A stretch of 64,000 nt of DNA, from the NCBI RefSeq assembly GCF_024127895.1, contig NZ_JAMYBK010000004.1, positions 186,001-250,000 on the forward strand, in the 5' to 3' direction. The stretch is from Pseudomonas guariconensis. Lineage in GTDB: Bacteria > Pseudomonadota > Gammaproteobacteria > Pseudomonadales > Pseudomonadaceae. The notes under the pieces are model-generated. The model was not told the DNA's origin. It worked only from the letters and a program-made list of their open reading frames with translations, and ran no database searches. This document shows positions 16,666-27,801 of the stretch, in pieces. The translations under genes and the position numbers were made by a program. How positions within the stretch are numbered: the first letter of the stretch is position 1; every line of letters starts with the position of its first letter.

Positions 16666-17997
16666 TCAGGTTGGGCTGGAGCGACCGGTCATTTCGCAGG
16701 CCATTTCACTGGCGTAGCTGTCGGTCATGCCGGCGATGAAATCGATCATGCGCAGGTAGGCGTTGTGCAGTGAGCCTTGTGGGTCTGGGGCATGGTTGCC
16801 GAGCAGGTCCAGGACACGTCGGCTCTTGAAGGAGGGCGTGCGGCCTCCGTGCTGTTCCAGGGCGGCTGCGCAGAATGCGTTGAGGAGAATCTCCAGGGTG
16901 GTATAGGCGCCGATCTCGTGCAGCGTCTTGCGCTTGTCCTGGAAGATCTTCTTGCGCGCCATGTCCTTGGCCTGCAGCACGCAGCGTTTGGCCGGGCCGT
17001 GCATATGCTCGACCAAGTCGCCTGCCAGGCAACCGGCGAGCAGGGCCGGCTGCTGTTCGACGAAGGCCTGGGCGGCGGCATTGGTCAAATGCTCGATGGC
17101 CTTGCCGCGCAGGATCGCCAGCTTGCGTCGCCGCGAGTCGCCGGGCCCCAACTGACGGTAGGTGTCGGGGAGGTCGTCGCCGACCAGGTCGAGCAGCAAG
17201 GCCTCGACCTCGGCGTATTGCAGCAGCTCCATCTCCAGGCCGTCTTCCAGGTCGATCAGCGCGTAGCAGATATCGTCTGCCGCCTCCATCAGGTACACCA
17301 GTGGATGGCGTGCCCAGCGCTGCTCGTCCAGCTGTGGCAGGCCGAGCTTGCGGGTGATCTGTTGCAGCAGTGGCAGTTCGCTCTGGTAGCAGCCGAACTT
17401 GTGCTTCTTGTAGCCCAGGGCATCGGCGTGACGGGCGCTCCAGGGGTACTTCAGGTAGGTGCCCAGGGTGGCGTAGGTCAGCCGGGTGCCACCGTCGAAC
17501 TGGTGGTACTCCAGTTGGGTCAGGACACGAAAACCTTGGGCGTTGCCTTCGAAGTTGAGGAAGTCGGCCCGTTCGTCGTCGCTCATGTCGTCCAGCCAGC
17601 CACGTCCAGCGGCCTGTTGGAACCAGTGGCGGATGGCATCTTCGCCGGAGTGGCCGAACGGCGGGTTGCCAATGTCGTGGGCCAGGCAGGCCGACTGCAC
17701 GATCATGCCCAGGTCGCTGGGCTCGCACCAGTCAGGCAGGCTGTCGCGCAGGGGCTCGCCGACGCGCATGCCCAGGGAGCGGCCGACGCAACTGACTTCC
17801 AGCGAGTGGGTCAGGCGGGTGTGGATATGATCGTTGCTGGAGACCGGGTGGACCTGGGTCTTGCGCCCCAGGCGGCGGAACGCGCCAGAGAAGATGATGC
17901 GGTCGTGGTCCTTGTGGAAGGGGCTGCGCCCCAGTTCCTCGGGGCTGTACAGGGCTTTGCCCAGGCGTTCGCGGGTCAGCAGGGTATGCCAGTCCAA
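16666..17997 (-). CDS. dgt: Deoxyguanosinetriphosphate triphosphohydrolase-like protein
   Basis: 443 residues of the HD superfamily, hydrolysing dNTPs to nucleoside and triphosphate. The metal site is visible: His in [10 protein letters not shown] (about 59-68) and the HD pair in [16 protein letters not shown] (about 104-119), with a further Asp in [16 protein letters not shown]. The length fits the shorter dGTPase family. The ATG at 17997 begins [13 protein letters not shown]. It is downstream of the yqj-like trio on the same strand with a 75-base gap, and may be read through from it. Confidence 0.92.
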   Translation of the reverse strand: MDWHTLLTRERLGKALYSPEELGRSPFHKDHDRIIFSGAFRRLGRKTQVHPVSSNDHIHTRLTHSLEVSCVGRSLGMRVGEPLRDSLPDWCEPSDLGMIVQSACLAHDIGNPPFGHSGEDAIRHWFQQAAGRGWLDDMSDDERADFLNFEGNAQGFRVLTQLEYHQFDGGTRLTYATLGTYLKYPWSARHADALGYKKHKFGCYQSELPLLQQITRKLGLPQLDEQRWARHPLVYLMEAADDICYALIDLEDGLEMELLQYAEVEALLLDLVGDDLPDTYRQLGPGDSRRRKLAILRGKAIEHLTNAAAQAFVEQQPALLAGCLAGDLVEHMHGPAKRCVLQAKDMARKKIFQDKRKTLHEIGAYTTLEILLNAFCAAALEQHGGRTPSFKSRRVLDLLGNHAPDPQGSLHNAYLRMIDFIAGMTDSYASEMACEMTGRSSPT

Positions 17998-18072
17998 GGC
18001 TCGATCTCCCGTCAGGTGGACGCCATAGCTTCCCGTGTCGGGCGCGCCCGCGCAAGCGGCAGGCGCGACCGC

Positions 18073-18399
18073 TCAGCCGCGCCGGTTGTGCAGGAACAGG
18101 CGGACCAAGGGCACCAGGCTGCTGCCCAGGCGCACCAGGCGGCTGAGATTGCCGCTGCGCACGCCCTTGCCGGTGAGAAAGCCCAGCGCGACCACCGCGC
18201 CCAGGCCCCACAGCGGCGCATGCCGGATGCCCAGGCCATCTTGCAGCGAGCTGCCCATGCCACGCAGGCGCCTGACCGGCTCGACCAACTGCGCCGATTC
18301 GTGGCGGATCTCCTGGCGGTGCATTTCCAGGCGCAGGCGCAACAGTGCCTTGCGCAGTTCACGGGGATTACGGGTATTGGGGAGTTCAGGCAGGTTCAT
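18073..18399 (-). CDS. Small YqjK-like membrane-associated protein
   Basis: 108 residues. A basic, helical N-terminal half is rich in Leu/Arg/Glu and is followed by a hydrophobic segment around LWGLGAVVALGFLTGKG. The start overlaps the stop of the preceding holin-family gene by 4 bases (ATGA), a sign of translational coupling. Its place as third gene after a DUF883 (YqjD-like) and a YqjE-like gene matches the yqjD-yqjE-yqjK order. Sequence support for YqjK itself is weak. Confidence 0.75.
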   Translation of the reverse strand: MNLPELPNTRNPRELRKALLRLRLEMHRQEIRHESAQLVEPVRRLRGMGSSLQDGLGIRHAPLWGLGAVVALGFLTGKGVRSGNLSRLVRLGSSLVPLVRLFLHNRRG

Positions 18400-18770
18400 G
18401 GCAACAGGCGCTCCCTGTCCTTGGCAAGTTCCTCGAGGGTGGCGCTGAACGGCGACGATTCGTCGAACACCGCGGCCTTCAGACGCAACCCGCAGTACAG
18501 GGCGGCGACGCCATAGAACACGCACAGGCCAATGATGCCGGCCAGGCGATAACTGTCCCACAGCAGCACCAGGACCAGCCCGGACAGCGCGGTCAGCAGC
18601 AGCAAAGCGAACACCAGCGCCAGGCCGGCGAACAGCAGCAGGCTGAGGGTACGGGCTTTCTGCTCCTGCAGTTCGATGCCGAACAGCTCGACATGGCTGT
18701 GCAGCAGGCCGAGCAAGGCCGCGCCAAGGCGCTTGCCGGAAGCGCTAGTGCCCAGAGCGTCGTTTTCCAT
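18396..18770 (-). CDS. YqjE-like protein, phage holin superfamily III
   Basis: 124 residues with two strong membrane segments (about 43-65 and 73-95) joined by a short loop containing LLWDSYR. The N-terminal helix has HSHVELFGIELQEQKAR, the conserved amphipathic part of this family. Despite the family name this is a chromosomal envelope protein, not a phage lysis gene. The ribosome site GAGGAG overlaps the end of the upstream DUF883 gene, 9 bases away, so the genes form an operon. Confidence 0.85.
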   Translation of the reverse strand: MENDALGTSASGKRLGAALLGLLHSHVELFGIELQEQKARTLSLLLFAGLALVFALLLLTALSGLVLVLLWDSYRLAGIIGLCVFYGVAALYCGLRLKAAVFDESSPFSATLEELAKDRERLLP

Positions 18771-18779
18771 GGGAACTCC

Positions 18780-19094
18780 TCAGCGCCGATTGGCCAGCAG
18801 GCCGATCAGCAGGCCGACGCCGGCGGCGATGCCGATGGCCTGCCACGGATTCTCCTGCACGTACTGCTCGGCACTGCCGAGGGCCGCCTGGCCGCGCTGG
18901 CGTACCGAGTCCTGGGTCAGTTGCAGGGTCTCGCGGGCCTGGACCAGGCGGTCGTGGATCTGCTCGCGCAGTTCGTCGGCCTGGTCGCCGGCCAGGTTGG
19001 CGGTGTCGGCGAGCAGTTTCTCGGTGTCGCGCACCAGGGCCTGGAAGTCAGCCATCAATATCTCTTGAGCAGTCTTTGCCGATTTGCTGGCCAT
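18780..19094 (-). CDS. DUF883 (YqjD/ElaB/YgaM) family protein
   Basis: 104 residues: a long amphipathic coiled helix (about 10-75) with many Gln/Glu/Asp, then the family motif YVQENPWQAIGIAAGVG and a C-terminal membrane helix ending LLANRR. Relatives in E. coli anchor ribosomes to the inner membrane in stationary phase. The ATG at 19094 follows GGGAGAG. It is the first gene of the yqjD-E-K-like operon and may be linked in function to ribosome hibernation, as rmf is. Confidence 0.9.
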   Translation of the reverse strand: MASKSAKTAQEILMADFQALVRDTEKLLADTANLAGDQADELREQIHDRLVQARETLQLTQDSVRQRGQAALGSAEQYVQENPWQAIGIAAGVGLLIGLLANRR

Positions 19095-19163
19095 GGGTCT
19101 CTCCCTGTGGATGTGTGTGGCTATTTCGAGTGATGGGGAAGAAGGAAGGTTCAGTGCCATCGC

Positions 19164-19178
19164 TGGTACGACCCTTGC
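19164..19178 (+). promoter_or_regulatory. Sigma-54-type promoter for the ammonium transporter
   Basis: TGGTACGACCCTTGC matches the -24/-12 consensus with GG and GC ten bases apart and a single C-to-T change in TGGCAC. Predicted start is about 19190, some 160 bases before the gene. Ammonium transporters are typical NtrC/sigma-54 targets. I did not find a clear NtrC dyad upstream. Confidence 0.7.
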
Positions 19179-19352
19179 TATCTCCCGGGGCGTGGCCGTG
19201 GGGTGTTGCGCCGAATGCGTGCGCTGGCCCGACGGATACCGATAAACCTTAACCCAATCCACGACAAACCCAAGAAAAACCACGCAGGCCTTGCCCGGCT
19301 CACCGAAACGGGGCGGGGCCATGGCACCGAATCGGTGCAAGGAGGTGGATTC

Positions 19353-20603
19353 TTGAACCGTCCTGGTGCCTTTTTCAGCAGGTCTGCCTCTTTCATGGAA
19401 AACATGCACAGCGCGATGGACTCCCTGGTCCATGGCTCCAATACCTTGTTCATTCTCATGGGCGCCATCCTGGTCCTGGCCATGCACGCGGGTTTCGCCT
19501 TCCTCGAAGTCGGTACCGTACGGCACAAGAACCAGGTCAATGCCTTGTCGAAGATCCTCAGCGACTTCGCGGTCTCGGCCCTGGTGTACTTCCTGCTCGG
19601 CTACTGGGTGGCCTATGGGGTGAACTTCTTCCAGCCGGCCGGCGAACTGGCCGCCGACCATGGCTATGCCCTGGTCAAGTGCTTCTTCCTGCTGACCTTC
19701 GCCGCGGCGATTCCGGCGATCATTTCCGGTGGCATCGCCGAGCGTGCCCGGTTCGTGCCGCAACTGTGCGCCACGGCCTTGATCGTGGCGCTGGTCTACC
19801 CGTTCTTCGAAGGCGTGGTGTGGAACGGCAACTTCGGCGTGCAGGGCTGGCTGCAGGCGCGCTTCGGGGCGCCGTTCCACGACTTCGCCGGCTCGGTGGT
19901 CGTGCATGCCATGGGCGGCTGGCTGGCGCTGGCGGCGGTGCTGTTGCTGGGCGCGCGCCGTGGCCGCTACCGTGAGGGCCGGCTGGTGGCGTTCGCACCG
20001 TCGAGCATTCCGTTCCTGGCCTTGGGGTCGTGGATCCTGATTATCGGCTGGTTCGGCTTCAACGTCATGAGCGCCCAGACCTTGCAGGGCGTCAGTGGAC
20101 TGGTGGCGATCAATTCGCTGATGGCCATGGTCGGCGGGACCCTGGCTGCCTTGGCAGCCGGGCGCAACGACCCTGGCTTCCTGCACAACGGCCCGTTGGC
20201 CGGGTTGGTGGCCATCTGTGCCGGATCCGACCTGATGCATCCGCTCGGCGCCCTGGCCACCGGCCTGGTGGCGGGGGTGCTGTTCGTCTGGAGCTTCACC
20301 GCGGCGCAGAACCGCTGGAAGATCGACGATGTGCTGGGCGTCTGGCCTTTGCATGGCCTGTGCGGCGTCTGGGGCGGCATCGCCTGTGGCCTCTTCGGCC
20401 AGGCTGCGCTCGGCGGGCTGGGCGGTGTCAGCCTGGCCAGCCAGTTGGTCGGCAGCCTGGCGGGAGTGCTGGTGGCATTGCTGGGCGGCTTTGCCGTGTA
20501 TGGCCTGATCAAGGCCGTGCCGGGGCTACGCCTGAGCCACGAGCAGGAGTTCCAGGGCGCCGACCTGTCGCTGCACCGCATCGGCGCCACCAGCCAGGAT
20601 TGA
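19353..20603 (+). CDS. amtB: Ammonium transporter, Amt/MEP family
   Basis: Inner-membrane ammonium channel with about 11 membrane helices. Family segments include MHAGFAFLEVGTVRHKN near the N-terminus, GYWVAYG, FFEGVVWNG, the VVHAMGGWLAL stretch with the pore histidine, and WPLHGLCGVWGG with the second pore histidine. Two starts are possible. A TTG at 19353 follows a near-perfect AAGGAGGT seven bases away (416 residues). An ATG at 19395 gives the typical MENMHSAMDSLVHGSN start but has a poor ribosome site (402 residues). I favour the TTG. No glnK is adjacent. Confidence 0.9.
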   Translation: MNRPGAFFSRSASFMENMHSAMDSLVHGSNTLFILMGAILVLAMHAGFAFLEVGTVRHKNQVNALSKILSDFAVSALVYFLLGYWVAYGVNFFQPAGELAADHGYALVKCFFLLTFAAAIPAIISGGIAERARFVPQLCATALIVALVYPFFEGVVWNGNFGVQGWLQARFGAPFHDFAGSVVVHAMGGWLALAAVLLLGARRGRYREGRLVAFAPSSIPFLALGSWILIIGWFGFNVMSAQTLQGVSGLVAINSLMAMVGGTLAALAAGRNDPGFLHNGPLAGLVAICAGSDLMHPLGALATGLVAGVLFVWSFTAAQNRWKIDDVLGVWPLHGLCGVWGGIACGLFGQAALGGLGGVSLASQLVGSLAGVLVALLGGFAVYGLIKAVPGLRLSHEQEFQGADLSLHRIGATSQD

Positions 20604-20677
20604 CGCAGGCCAGGTGCACGTGGCCCGGCATGGACCTAGAATGATCATCCCATTCCTTGCTGATGCGGGACCTGTCC

Positions 20678-20917
20678 ATGCTGCCTGAATGCCAACTGTT
20701 CGGCACCCTGGGGTGCCATTTGTGCGAAGTGGCCGAAGCCTTGCTGATGCCTTTCGTCGAGCACGGCCTGCTGGTGGAGTTGGTCGATATCGCCGACAGC
20801 GAGGCGTTGTTCGAGCGCTATGGCCTGCGCATTCCCGTGCTGCGCCGTTGCGACACCGGTGCCGAGCTGGGCTGGCCGTTCGATGCGGAGCAGGTGGTGG
20901 CGTTCCTGAAGGGATGA
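20678..20917 (+). CDS. Glutaredoxin-like protein (DUF836)
   Basis: 79 residues with a thioredoxin fold. It opens LFGTLGCHLCEVAE with a CxxC redox pair, then VDIADSEALFERYGLRIPVLRR containing the cis-proline loop (IPV), as in the DUF836 glutaredoxin-like family. I chose the ATG at 20678 with GCGGGA upstream. An in-frame ATG at 20663 lacks a ribosome site. The partner and substrate are unknown. Confidence 0.8.
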   Translation: MLPECQLFGTLGCHLCEVAEALLMPFVEHGLLVELVDIADSEALFERYGLRIPVLRRCDTGAELGWPFDAEQVVAFLKG

Positions 20918-21026
20918 TTGCCGAGAGGGGAAGCGGTGCCCTCCTGCATGATCCGGCGCGCAGGGCGAAGATGCGAGGCCGACCGAGACAGGTCGGCCCC
21001 TTCAATCGTCCTGGAGTAGCTCTGCG

Positions 21027-21458
21027 ATGCTCATCACCCCCCATTTCACCCTCGAGGAAATGACCGTTTCGCAAATCGCCGCGCGCGAAGGGCTGGACAA
21101 TGCGCCCCCCGCGCAGGCCCTGGCCAACCTGGGCCTGCTGTGCCGGACACTCGAACAGGTGCGCGCGCTGTGCGGCGCCCCCATCATCGTCAGCAGTGGC
21201 TACCGCAGCCCGGCCGTCAACCGGCGCGTGGGCGGGGCATCCAGTAGCGCCCACCTCAGTGGCCTGGCCGCTGACTTCACCGTGTTCGACCTCGCGCCCC
21301 GCGAGTTGGCCCTGCGTATCCGTGACAGCGACGTGGTGTTCGACCAGCTGATCCTCGAGTTCGACGGCTGGGTGCACCTGGCCGTATCGCGTGGCGCGCC
21401 GCGTCGCCAGGTGTTGACCATTCGCCGGGGCACGGGCTACCTCGCCGGGATCCGCTGA
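21027..21458 (+). CDS. Peptidase M15 family protein, endolysin-like
   Basis: 143 residues resembling the M15A/DUF882-type D-Ala-D-Ala peptidases and phage endolysins. The zinc ligands appear in SSAHLSGLAADF (His and Asp) and WVHLAVS (His), preceded by IVSSGYRSPAVNRRVGG, which holds the family Arg. No signal peptide is present, unlike periplasmic relatives but like phage lysins. The ATG at 21027 follows GGAG. No other phage gene is near. The next gene downstream carries a LexA box. Confidence 0.82.
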   Translation: MLITPHFTLEEMTVSQIAAREGLDNAPPAQALANLGLLCRTLEQVRALCGAPIIVSSGYRSPAVNRRVGGASSSAHLSGLAADFTVFDLAPRELALRIRDSDVVFDQLILEFDGWVHLAVSRGAPRRQVLTIRRGTGYLAGIR

Positions 21459-21498
21459 AGCCCAGGCCAATTGACGGCATACCGGTCACGTCCGTAAG

Positions 21499-21514
21499 CT
21501 GTATATAAATACAG
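21499..21514 (+). promoter_or_regulatory. LexA box (SOS box) upstream of the gene at 21530
   Basis: CTGTATATAAATACAG has both CTGT/ACAG ends and an AT core, one base off the palindromic CTGTATATATATACAG. It ends 16 bases before the ATG, where bound LexA would block initiation. The lexA gene in this window has two similar boxes. Confidence 0.85.
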
Positions 21515-21529
21515 TATCAGGGTGAATCA

Positions 21530-21838
21530 ATGCTCAACGTCGAGCAACTGAAGTACAGCGTCAACCGCATGTCCCCCGAGCGGGTCTGCGACGCCGTACT
21601 GGAGCTGCGCCTCGAAGGTCTGGTGACGGATGACCGGACGCCGTTCGGCAAGGTCCATTTCAACACCTGCTTCGCCGAGATCGAGGCGCTGTTCCAGCGT
21701 GCCGGTTACCATCGTCAGCTGGATGTGGTGGGGTACCAGGGTTTGGTCTATGCCCTCTACGATCCGGGGCGCTGGGATGCGGTGCAGGTCTTGCGCTGGC
21801 TGAAGGCACACAGCGAGACGGCGGCCCGGGCTGGTTGA
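21530..21838 (+). CDS. Small conserved-looking protein of unknown function, probably SOS-controlled
   Basis: 102 residues, soluble, with no recognised domain. It begins MLNVEQLKYSVNRMSPERV and has a GYQGLVYALYDPGRW segment. There is no signal peptide or membrane helix. The ATG at 21530 follows GGTG within 8 bases. The LexA box immediately upstream predicts induction by DNA damage. It lies between the M15 peptidase and a pseudouridine synthase; a 50-base gap to the latter makes shared transcription possible. I cannot assign a function. Confidence 0.8.
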   Translation: MLNVEQLKYSVNRMSPERVCDAVLELRLEGLVTDDRTPFGKVHFNTCFAEIEALFQRAGYHRQLDVVGYQGLVYALYDPGRWDAVQVLRWLKAHSETAARAG

Positions 21839-21888
21839 CCTGGCGGGCATGGAGGATAATGCCCGCCCTTGAGTTTGCGAGCCCTGCC

Positions 21889-22773
21889 ATGACCGCGCCT
21901 TTCGACCCCGCCCACCAGCAAGCCAGTACGGTCTGCCTGCCACCAGGTCGCTGGGCGACGGTACTCGACTGCCTGTGCGATCGTTTCAAGGGCATCAGCC
22001 GCGAGCAGTGGCTCGACCGTTTTGCTCGTGGGCGCGTGCTGGATGCCGCAGGGCAGGCGATTCCGGTGGACATGCCCTATCGCCAGGGCATGCGCCTGCA
22101 CTACTTTCGCGAGGTGCCCAACGAGAAGCCGATCCCGGTGCAGGAAACGATCCTGCATGTGGACGAGCATCTGGTGGTGGCCGACAAACCGCATTTCCTG
22201 CCGGTCACCCCGACCGGTGAGTATGTCGAGCAGACCTTGCTGCGTCGCCTGATCCGTCGCTTGGGCAACCCGCACCTGGTGCCGCTGCACCGTATCGACC
22301 GGCATACCGCCGGGCTCGTGCTGTTTTCCGCCAACCCACACAGCCGCAGTGCCTACCAGCGGCTGTTTCCCGAACGGCGCATCGACAAGCGCTACCAGGC
22401 GATCGCCGCGGCGCTACCCGAGCGTGAGTTTCCCCTGGTGCACCGTAGCCGCCTGGTGCATGGCGAGCCCTTCTTTCGAATGCAGGAAGTGGCGGGGCAG
22501 CCCAACAGCGAAACCCTGGCCGAGGTCCTGGAGAAGAATGGCGAGCTGTGGCGCTACGGCCTCTCGCCGGTGACTGGCAAGACGCACCAGTTGCGGGTAC
22601 ATATGGCGGCGCTGGGCGCGGCGATCTGCAACGACCCGTTCTACCCGGCGCTGTGCGAGGTGCAGGATGACTACCAGCGGCCACTGAAGCTGCTGGCGCA
22701 AGGGTTGCGGTTCGAGGATCCACTGACAGGGGAGGTGCGCTGCTTCGAGAGTCGCCTGTCGCTGGAGTGGTGA
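21889..22773 (+). CDS. RluA-family pseudouridine synthase
   Basis: 294 residues. The catalytic motif reads HRIDRHTAGLVLF with the active-site Asp in the usual HRLD position, and DKRYQAIAAAL and GKTHQLRVHMAALG follow as in the RluA group. The N-terminal region before residue 70 resembles a reduced S4-like domain. The substrate RNA site cannot be told from sequence. The ATG at 21889 starts MTAPFDP; upstream extension is unsupported. It is followed by a GC hairpin. Confidence 0.87.
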   Translation: MTAPFDPAHQQASTVCLPPGRWATVLDCLCDRFKGISREQWLDRFARGRVLDAAGQAIPVDMPYRQGMRLHYFREVPNEKPIPVQETILHVDEHLVVADKPHFLPVTPTGEYVEQTLLRRLIRRLGNPHLVPLHRIDRHTAGLVLFSANPHSRSAYQRLFPERRIDKRYQAIAAALPEREFPLVHRSRLVHGEPFFRMQEVAGQPNSETLAEVLEKNGELWRYGLSPVTGKTHQLRVHMAALGAAICNDPFYPALCEVQDDYQRPLKLLAQGLRFEDPLTGEVRCFESRLSLEW

Positions 22774-22818
22774 GGAGGGGAGCCAAGGGCTGCAAAGCAC
22801 CCTTTGACTGAGTGACAT

Positions 22819-22839
22819 TGGGGCTGCTTTGCAGCCCCA
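22819..22839. terminator. GC hairpin between pseudouridine synthase and aer
   Basis: TGGGGCTGC and GCAGCCCCA pair across TTT, located between the convergent 3' ends of the pseudouridine synthase gene and aer. It is one copy of the recurrent short-hairpin family. Confidence 0.6.
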
Positions 22840-22871
22840 GGTGACAACGACCGGCGATAAAGGCCAGCGCC

Positions 22872-24437
22872 TCAGCGGTTGAAGCGCTCCACCAGGGAAT
22901 ACTGGCTGCCCGCCGTGCTGGTCAGCTCTTCGCTGAGCAGTGCCGAGCGCTGGGCCTGTTCGGCGGTCTGGTCGGCCAGGTCGGCGATGGTGCTGATGTT
23001 GCGGCTGATCTCGTCGGCCACCGCGGTCTGCTCCTCGGTCGCCGCGGCGATCTGGGTGGCCATGTCGGTGATGTTGGCCACCGCTTCGCTGATGCCCGCC
23101 AGCGCCTGGTCGGCTTCCATGACCCGCTCCACGCCTTCCTGGGCCTGGCGGTGGCCGTTTTCCATGGTCTGTACGGCGTTGTTGGCGGTCTGCTGCAGCT
23201 TGGCGATCAGGTTGTGGATCTGCCCGGTGGACTCGGCGGTGCGCTGGGCCAGTTGGCGTACCTCGTCGGCGACCACGGCGAAGCCTCGGCCCATCTCACC
23301 GGCGCGCGCCGCCTCGATGGCGGCGTTGAGGGCCAGCAGGTTGGTCTGGTCGGCGATCCCCTTGATCACATCCACCACGCCACCGATCTCGTCGCTGTCC
23401 TTGGCCAGCTGAGTGACGGTCTGGCCGGTTTCGCCGACGGCTGCCGACAGGCGCTCGATGGCCTCGCGGGTCTCCCCAGCGATGTGCCGGCCCTGGCTGG
23501 TCAGGCGGTTGGCTTCCTGGGTGGCATCGGCGGTGCGCTGGACGTGATTGGCCACTTCCTGGGTGGTGGCTGCCATCTGGTTGACCGCGGCAGCGACCTG
23601 CTCGGTTTCCACTCGCTGGCGTTCCAGGCCCGTGGAACTCTGGTGGGCCAGGGCATCGGACTGGCGCGCCTGGTCGCTGAGGTGCTCGGCGCTGTCCTGC
23701 AGGCGGGTCAGGCAGGTCTTCAGGCGCGCATCTTGGCTGAGCATGGCCATTTCCAGGCGGGCCTGCACGCCACGGCTGTCGGTGTACATCTGCGCGATCA
23801 GCGGGTCGGAGGTGGTCTGTTCGGCCAGGCGCAGCAGGCGCTTGAGGCCGCGTTGCTGCCAGGTCAGGCCGAGCAGGCCGAGCGGTACCGACAGGCCCGC
23901 GGCCAAGGCGAAGCCCCAGGAGTGGCCGAGCCAGTTGCCGATCAGGAAACCGACCTGGCTGACCAGGATGAACGGCAGCCAGTCCTGCAGCACCGGCAGC
24001 CACTTGTCACGCCGTGGTACTGCCGGCTTGCCTTGGTTGATGCGCTGGTACAGTGCCTCGGCGCGGCGGATCTGCTCGGCGGTGGGCTTGATTCGCACCG
24101 ACTCGTAGCCGATCACCTGGTTGTTGTCGAAGATCGGCGTGACATAGGCGTTGACCCAGTAGTGATCGCCCGACTTGCAGCGGTTCTTGACGATGCCCAT
24201 CCACGGCAAGCCCTGCTTGAGGGTCTGCCACATGTGGGCGAAAACCGCCGGGGGCACGTCGGGATGGCGGACCAGGTTATGGGGCGCGCCCGTCAGTTCC
24301 TCGCGGGAGAAACCGCTGATGTCGATGAAGGCATCATTGCAATAGGTGATCACACCCTTGGCATTGGTGGTGGAGATCAACCGTTGTTGGGCAGGGAAGG
24401 TCCGTTCTCTCTGGGTAATCGGCTGGTTGTTACGCAT
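22872..24437 (-). CDS. aer: Aerotaxis receptor, PAS-containing methyl-accepting chemotaxis protein
   Basis: 521 residues. An N-terminal PAS domain (about 15-115) has the Aer look, with the [14 protein letters not shown] start and [13 protein letters not shown], where FAD-binding Aer residues lie. A hydrophobic hairpin of two segments near 150-190 anchors it to the inner membrane without a periplasmic domain. The long helical signalling domain has the conserved tip around [16 protein letters not shown]. It senses redox/oxygen through FAD and signals to CheA-CheW. In P. putida the aer copy next to acnA is aer2. A FliA-type promoter lies just upstream. Confidence 0.92.
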   Translation of the reverse strand: MRNNQPITQRERTFPAQQRLISTTNAKGVITYCNDAFIDISGFSREELTGAPHNLVRHPDVPPAVFAHMWQTLKQGLPWMGIVKNRCKSGDHYWVNAYVTPIFDNNQVIGYESVRIKPTAEQIRRAEALYQRINQGKPAVPRRDKWLPVLQDWLPFILVSQVGFLIGNWLGHSWGFALAAGLSVPLGLLGLTWQQRGLKRLLRLAEQTTSDPLIAQMYTDSRGVQARLEMAMLSQDARLKTCLTRLQDSAEHLSDQARQSDALAHQSSTGLERQRVETEQVAAAVNQMAATTQEVANHVQRTADATQEANRLTSQGRHIAGETREAIERLSAAVGETGQTVTQLAKDSDEIGGVVDVIKGIADQTNLLALNAAIEAARAGEMGRGFAVVADEVRQLAQRTAESTGQIHNLIAKLQQTANNAVQTMENGHRQAQEGVERVMEADQALAGISEAVANITDMATQIAAATEEQTAVADEISRNISTIADLADQTAEQAQRSALLSEELTSTAGSQYSLVERFNR

Positions 24438-24466
24438 GGGCAGTCAATCCGCAAGGCTTTCGACAG

Positions 24467-24493
24467 GTATCGGCAAGCCGGTGATTTTATTGA
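24467..24493 (-). promoter_or_regulatory. FliA (sigma-28) type promoter of aer
   Basis: The minus strand reads TCAATAAA, an 11-base spacer, then GCCGATAC. This matches the flagellar sigma consensus TCAAG-type -35 and GCCGATAA -10 with correct spacing, 30 bases before the aer ATG. It ties aer to the motility regulon. Confidence 0.75.
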
Positions 24494-24685
24494 ATGGATA
24501 CTTAAATTCGCTTGACCTGGCTCAATGAGCACAGGGCGCGCCTGGGTTAAAGGATCTGGCGATTTCACGTAAGTTGCCGTCAGGTTTGCGTTTTTTTAAC
24601 GATTTATGACGGTTTGGTCCGATCATGACTGATTGTTCGGAGAAGGGCCAGCGGCGAATGGGGGAGGGGAAGGTTGCCGTTGGCC

Positions 24686-24727
24686 TTGCAGGAGCGGTCA
24701 GGCGCCCCGGCAAGGCCGCTCCTGCAA
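24686..24727. repeat. REP-like inverted repeat after acnA
   Basis: TTGCAGGAGCGG (24686-24697) pairs perfectly with CCGCTCCTGCAA (24716-24727). The sequence resembles the extragenic palindromes common in the P. putida group. It lies 14 bases past the acnA stop on the downstream side and may help end that transcript. Confidence 0.75.
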
Positions 24728-24740
24728 GTGCCTCCGTGCT

Positions 24741-27482
<2,742 letters not shown>

Positions 27483-27801
27483 TGCCAACTCCTTCTGCGC
27501 CGGTGCCCGGTACCTTCGGTGGTGCGTGCGGTTGATTCGCGTACTCAAGTCCTGGCGCTGAAATCGAATGCGCGAACCCGCCACACAGACCACGGGATAC
27601 CGGTGTCACCGCTCTGTGGTGGTCCGCACGGCACGGACCTGGCTGAATGGTCAGGGTAGACCGAATTGCCGGACCTGACCTTGTTCTGGACCGGTGGGGC
27701 ATGTCGCCGGTTCCGATCTTCCTTTATCATCGCCGCCCTGCCGGCGCCTGCCTTGCGCCGGATCAAGGCTGGCGGTGCACGCCAGCGACGTGGAGTGAGA
27801 G

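Noticed and set aside
18396..18770. Holin-family gene as sign of a prophage
   Set aside because: It is the YqjE-type chromosomal member in a yqjD-E-K-like operon; no phage structural genes are present.
21027..21838. Prophage remnant based on an endolysin-like gene and an SOS box
   Set aside because: Only two genes, no integrase, attachment repeats or composition break; kept as separate observations.
24041..24437. aer as a redox regulator fused to a kinase
   Set aside because: The domain order is PAS, short membrane hairpin and chemotaxis signalling domain only.
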